DNA from: an uncultured Collinsella sp. | Lineage (GTDB): Bacteria; Actinomycetota; Coriobacteriia; Coriobacteriales; Coriobacteriaceae | DNA length: 5,456 bases | Direction of reading: 5' to 3' | Assembly: GCA_959019775.1 (NCBI GenBank) | Contig: CAUEPS010000044.1 | Span: 1 to 5,456 of the forward strand | In this document: positions 5,267-5,456 of the stretch, one piece after another | Layout: each line of letters opens with the position of its first letter | How positions within the stretch are numbered: the first letter of the stretch is position 1 | Translations under genes and position numbers: made by a program | Notes under the pieces: model-generated | Told to the model about the DNA's origin: nothing | Databases searched by the model: none | The model's input: the letters and a program-made list of their open reading frames with translations, nothing else

Positions 5267-5456
5267 CTGTCGGCCGCCCCAAAGACCTGTCCTTCCCTTC
5301 CCCACGCCACGCAAAACCGGCCTTCCCCTTGCCTGCGCGCCCCGCGTTACGCGCTTCGCCACCCAAAAACTCATCCACCATTAATCTTGGCTCAAGAATC
5401 ACTTAATCTATAACCTGCACTATAGAGTTCGACCAAGGGCGGGGCGGCGCCGCGCA
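5267..5456. other. Intergenic sequence ahead of the right edge
   Basis: No gene is supported here. The stretch 5281-5370 is pyrimidine-rich on the plus strand. A frame on the minus strand (about 5202-5402) starts at GTG without a ribosome binding site, is rich in Gly, Ala, Arg and Lys, and ends inside the inverted-repeat element, so I leave it out. The AT-rich block 5375-5430 holds the promoter candidate. Confidence 0.5.
5387..5414 (+). promoter_or_regulatory. Promoter candidate reading off the right edge
   Basis: TTGGCT (5387-5392) and TATAAC (5409-5414) are separated by 16 bases and match the vegetative consensus at 4/6 and 5/6. The heptamer TTAATCT occurs at 5381-5387 and 5403-5409, 22 bases (about two helical turns) apart, overlapping both boxes, which could be an activator or repressor site. 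A second TATAGA at 5421-5426 lacks a -35 box. The gene served would lie beyond the window. Confidence 0.45.

Noticed and set aside
5202..5402. A 66-residue minus-strand frame at the right edge
   Set aside because: It begins at GTG without a binding site and ends within the inverted-repeat element. Part of its peptide is just the translated arm, which also appears in a plus-strand frame.
1..5456. CRISPR array, tRNA or rRNA genes, phage or defence system
   Set aside because: No regularly spaced repeats, cloverleaf, rRNA signature, integrase, transposase, nuclease or toxin-antitoxin pair could be seen on either strand.

Overview
The window reads as chromosome from a high-GC Gram-positive bacterium, most likely a gut Coriobacteriia such as Collinsella. 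This rests on GC-rich coding sequence, a Gly-tailed DUF2207 envelope protein, a probably leaderless gene, and intergenic repeats of a style I associate with that group. The assignment is inference; no rRNA or marker gene is present to settle it.

Four genes are supported. On the minus strand, 432-2333 encodes a 633-residue secreted/membrane DUF2207 protein that ends in a strong terminator (371-418). On the plus strand, 2849-3859 encodes glutamyl-Q tRNA(Asp) synthetase (gluQ) with the complete catalytic and zinc motifs. Its -10 box lies so close to the ATG that the mRNA is probably leaderless. Converging on it with a 15-base gap is a calcineurin-like metallophosphoesterase (3875-4600, minus). 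Upstream of that on the same strand is a 79-residue two-helix membrane protein (4686-4925), possibly cotranscribed with it. The genes do not form an obvious pathway: gluQ acts in tRNA modification, and the others have no known substrate.

The three intergenic stretches are the unusual part. At the left edge (89-318) a 230-base element is bounded by 30-base inverted repeats (28/30 identical). It contains a 29-base palindrome resembling a Fur/Zur box, a consensus ribosome binding site and a start codon that opens a frame of only five codons. At the right edge (5085-5266) a different 182-base element is bounded by 31-base inverted repeats (30/31 identical). Between the DUF2207 gene and gluQ (2334-2848) lie a short REP-like repeat pair (2454-2501, with a related inverted motif at 37-48), a hairpin whose loop can pair with upstream sequence to form a pseudoknot (2601-2653), and a strong terminator hairpin (2677-2712) that serves no recognisable gene. 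A plausible outward promoter at 5387-5414 reads off the right end of the window.
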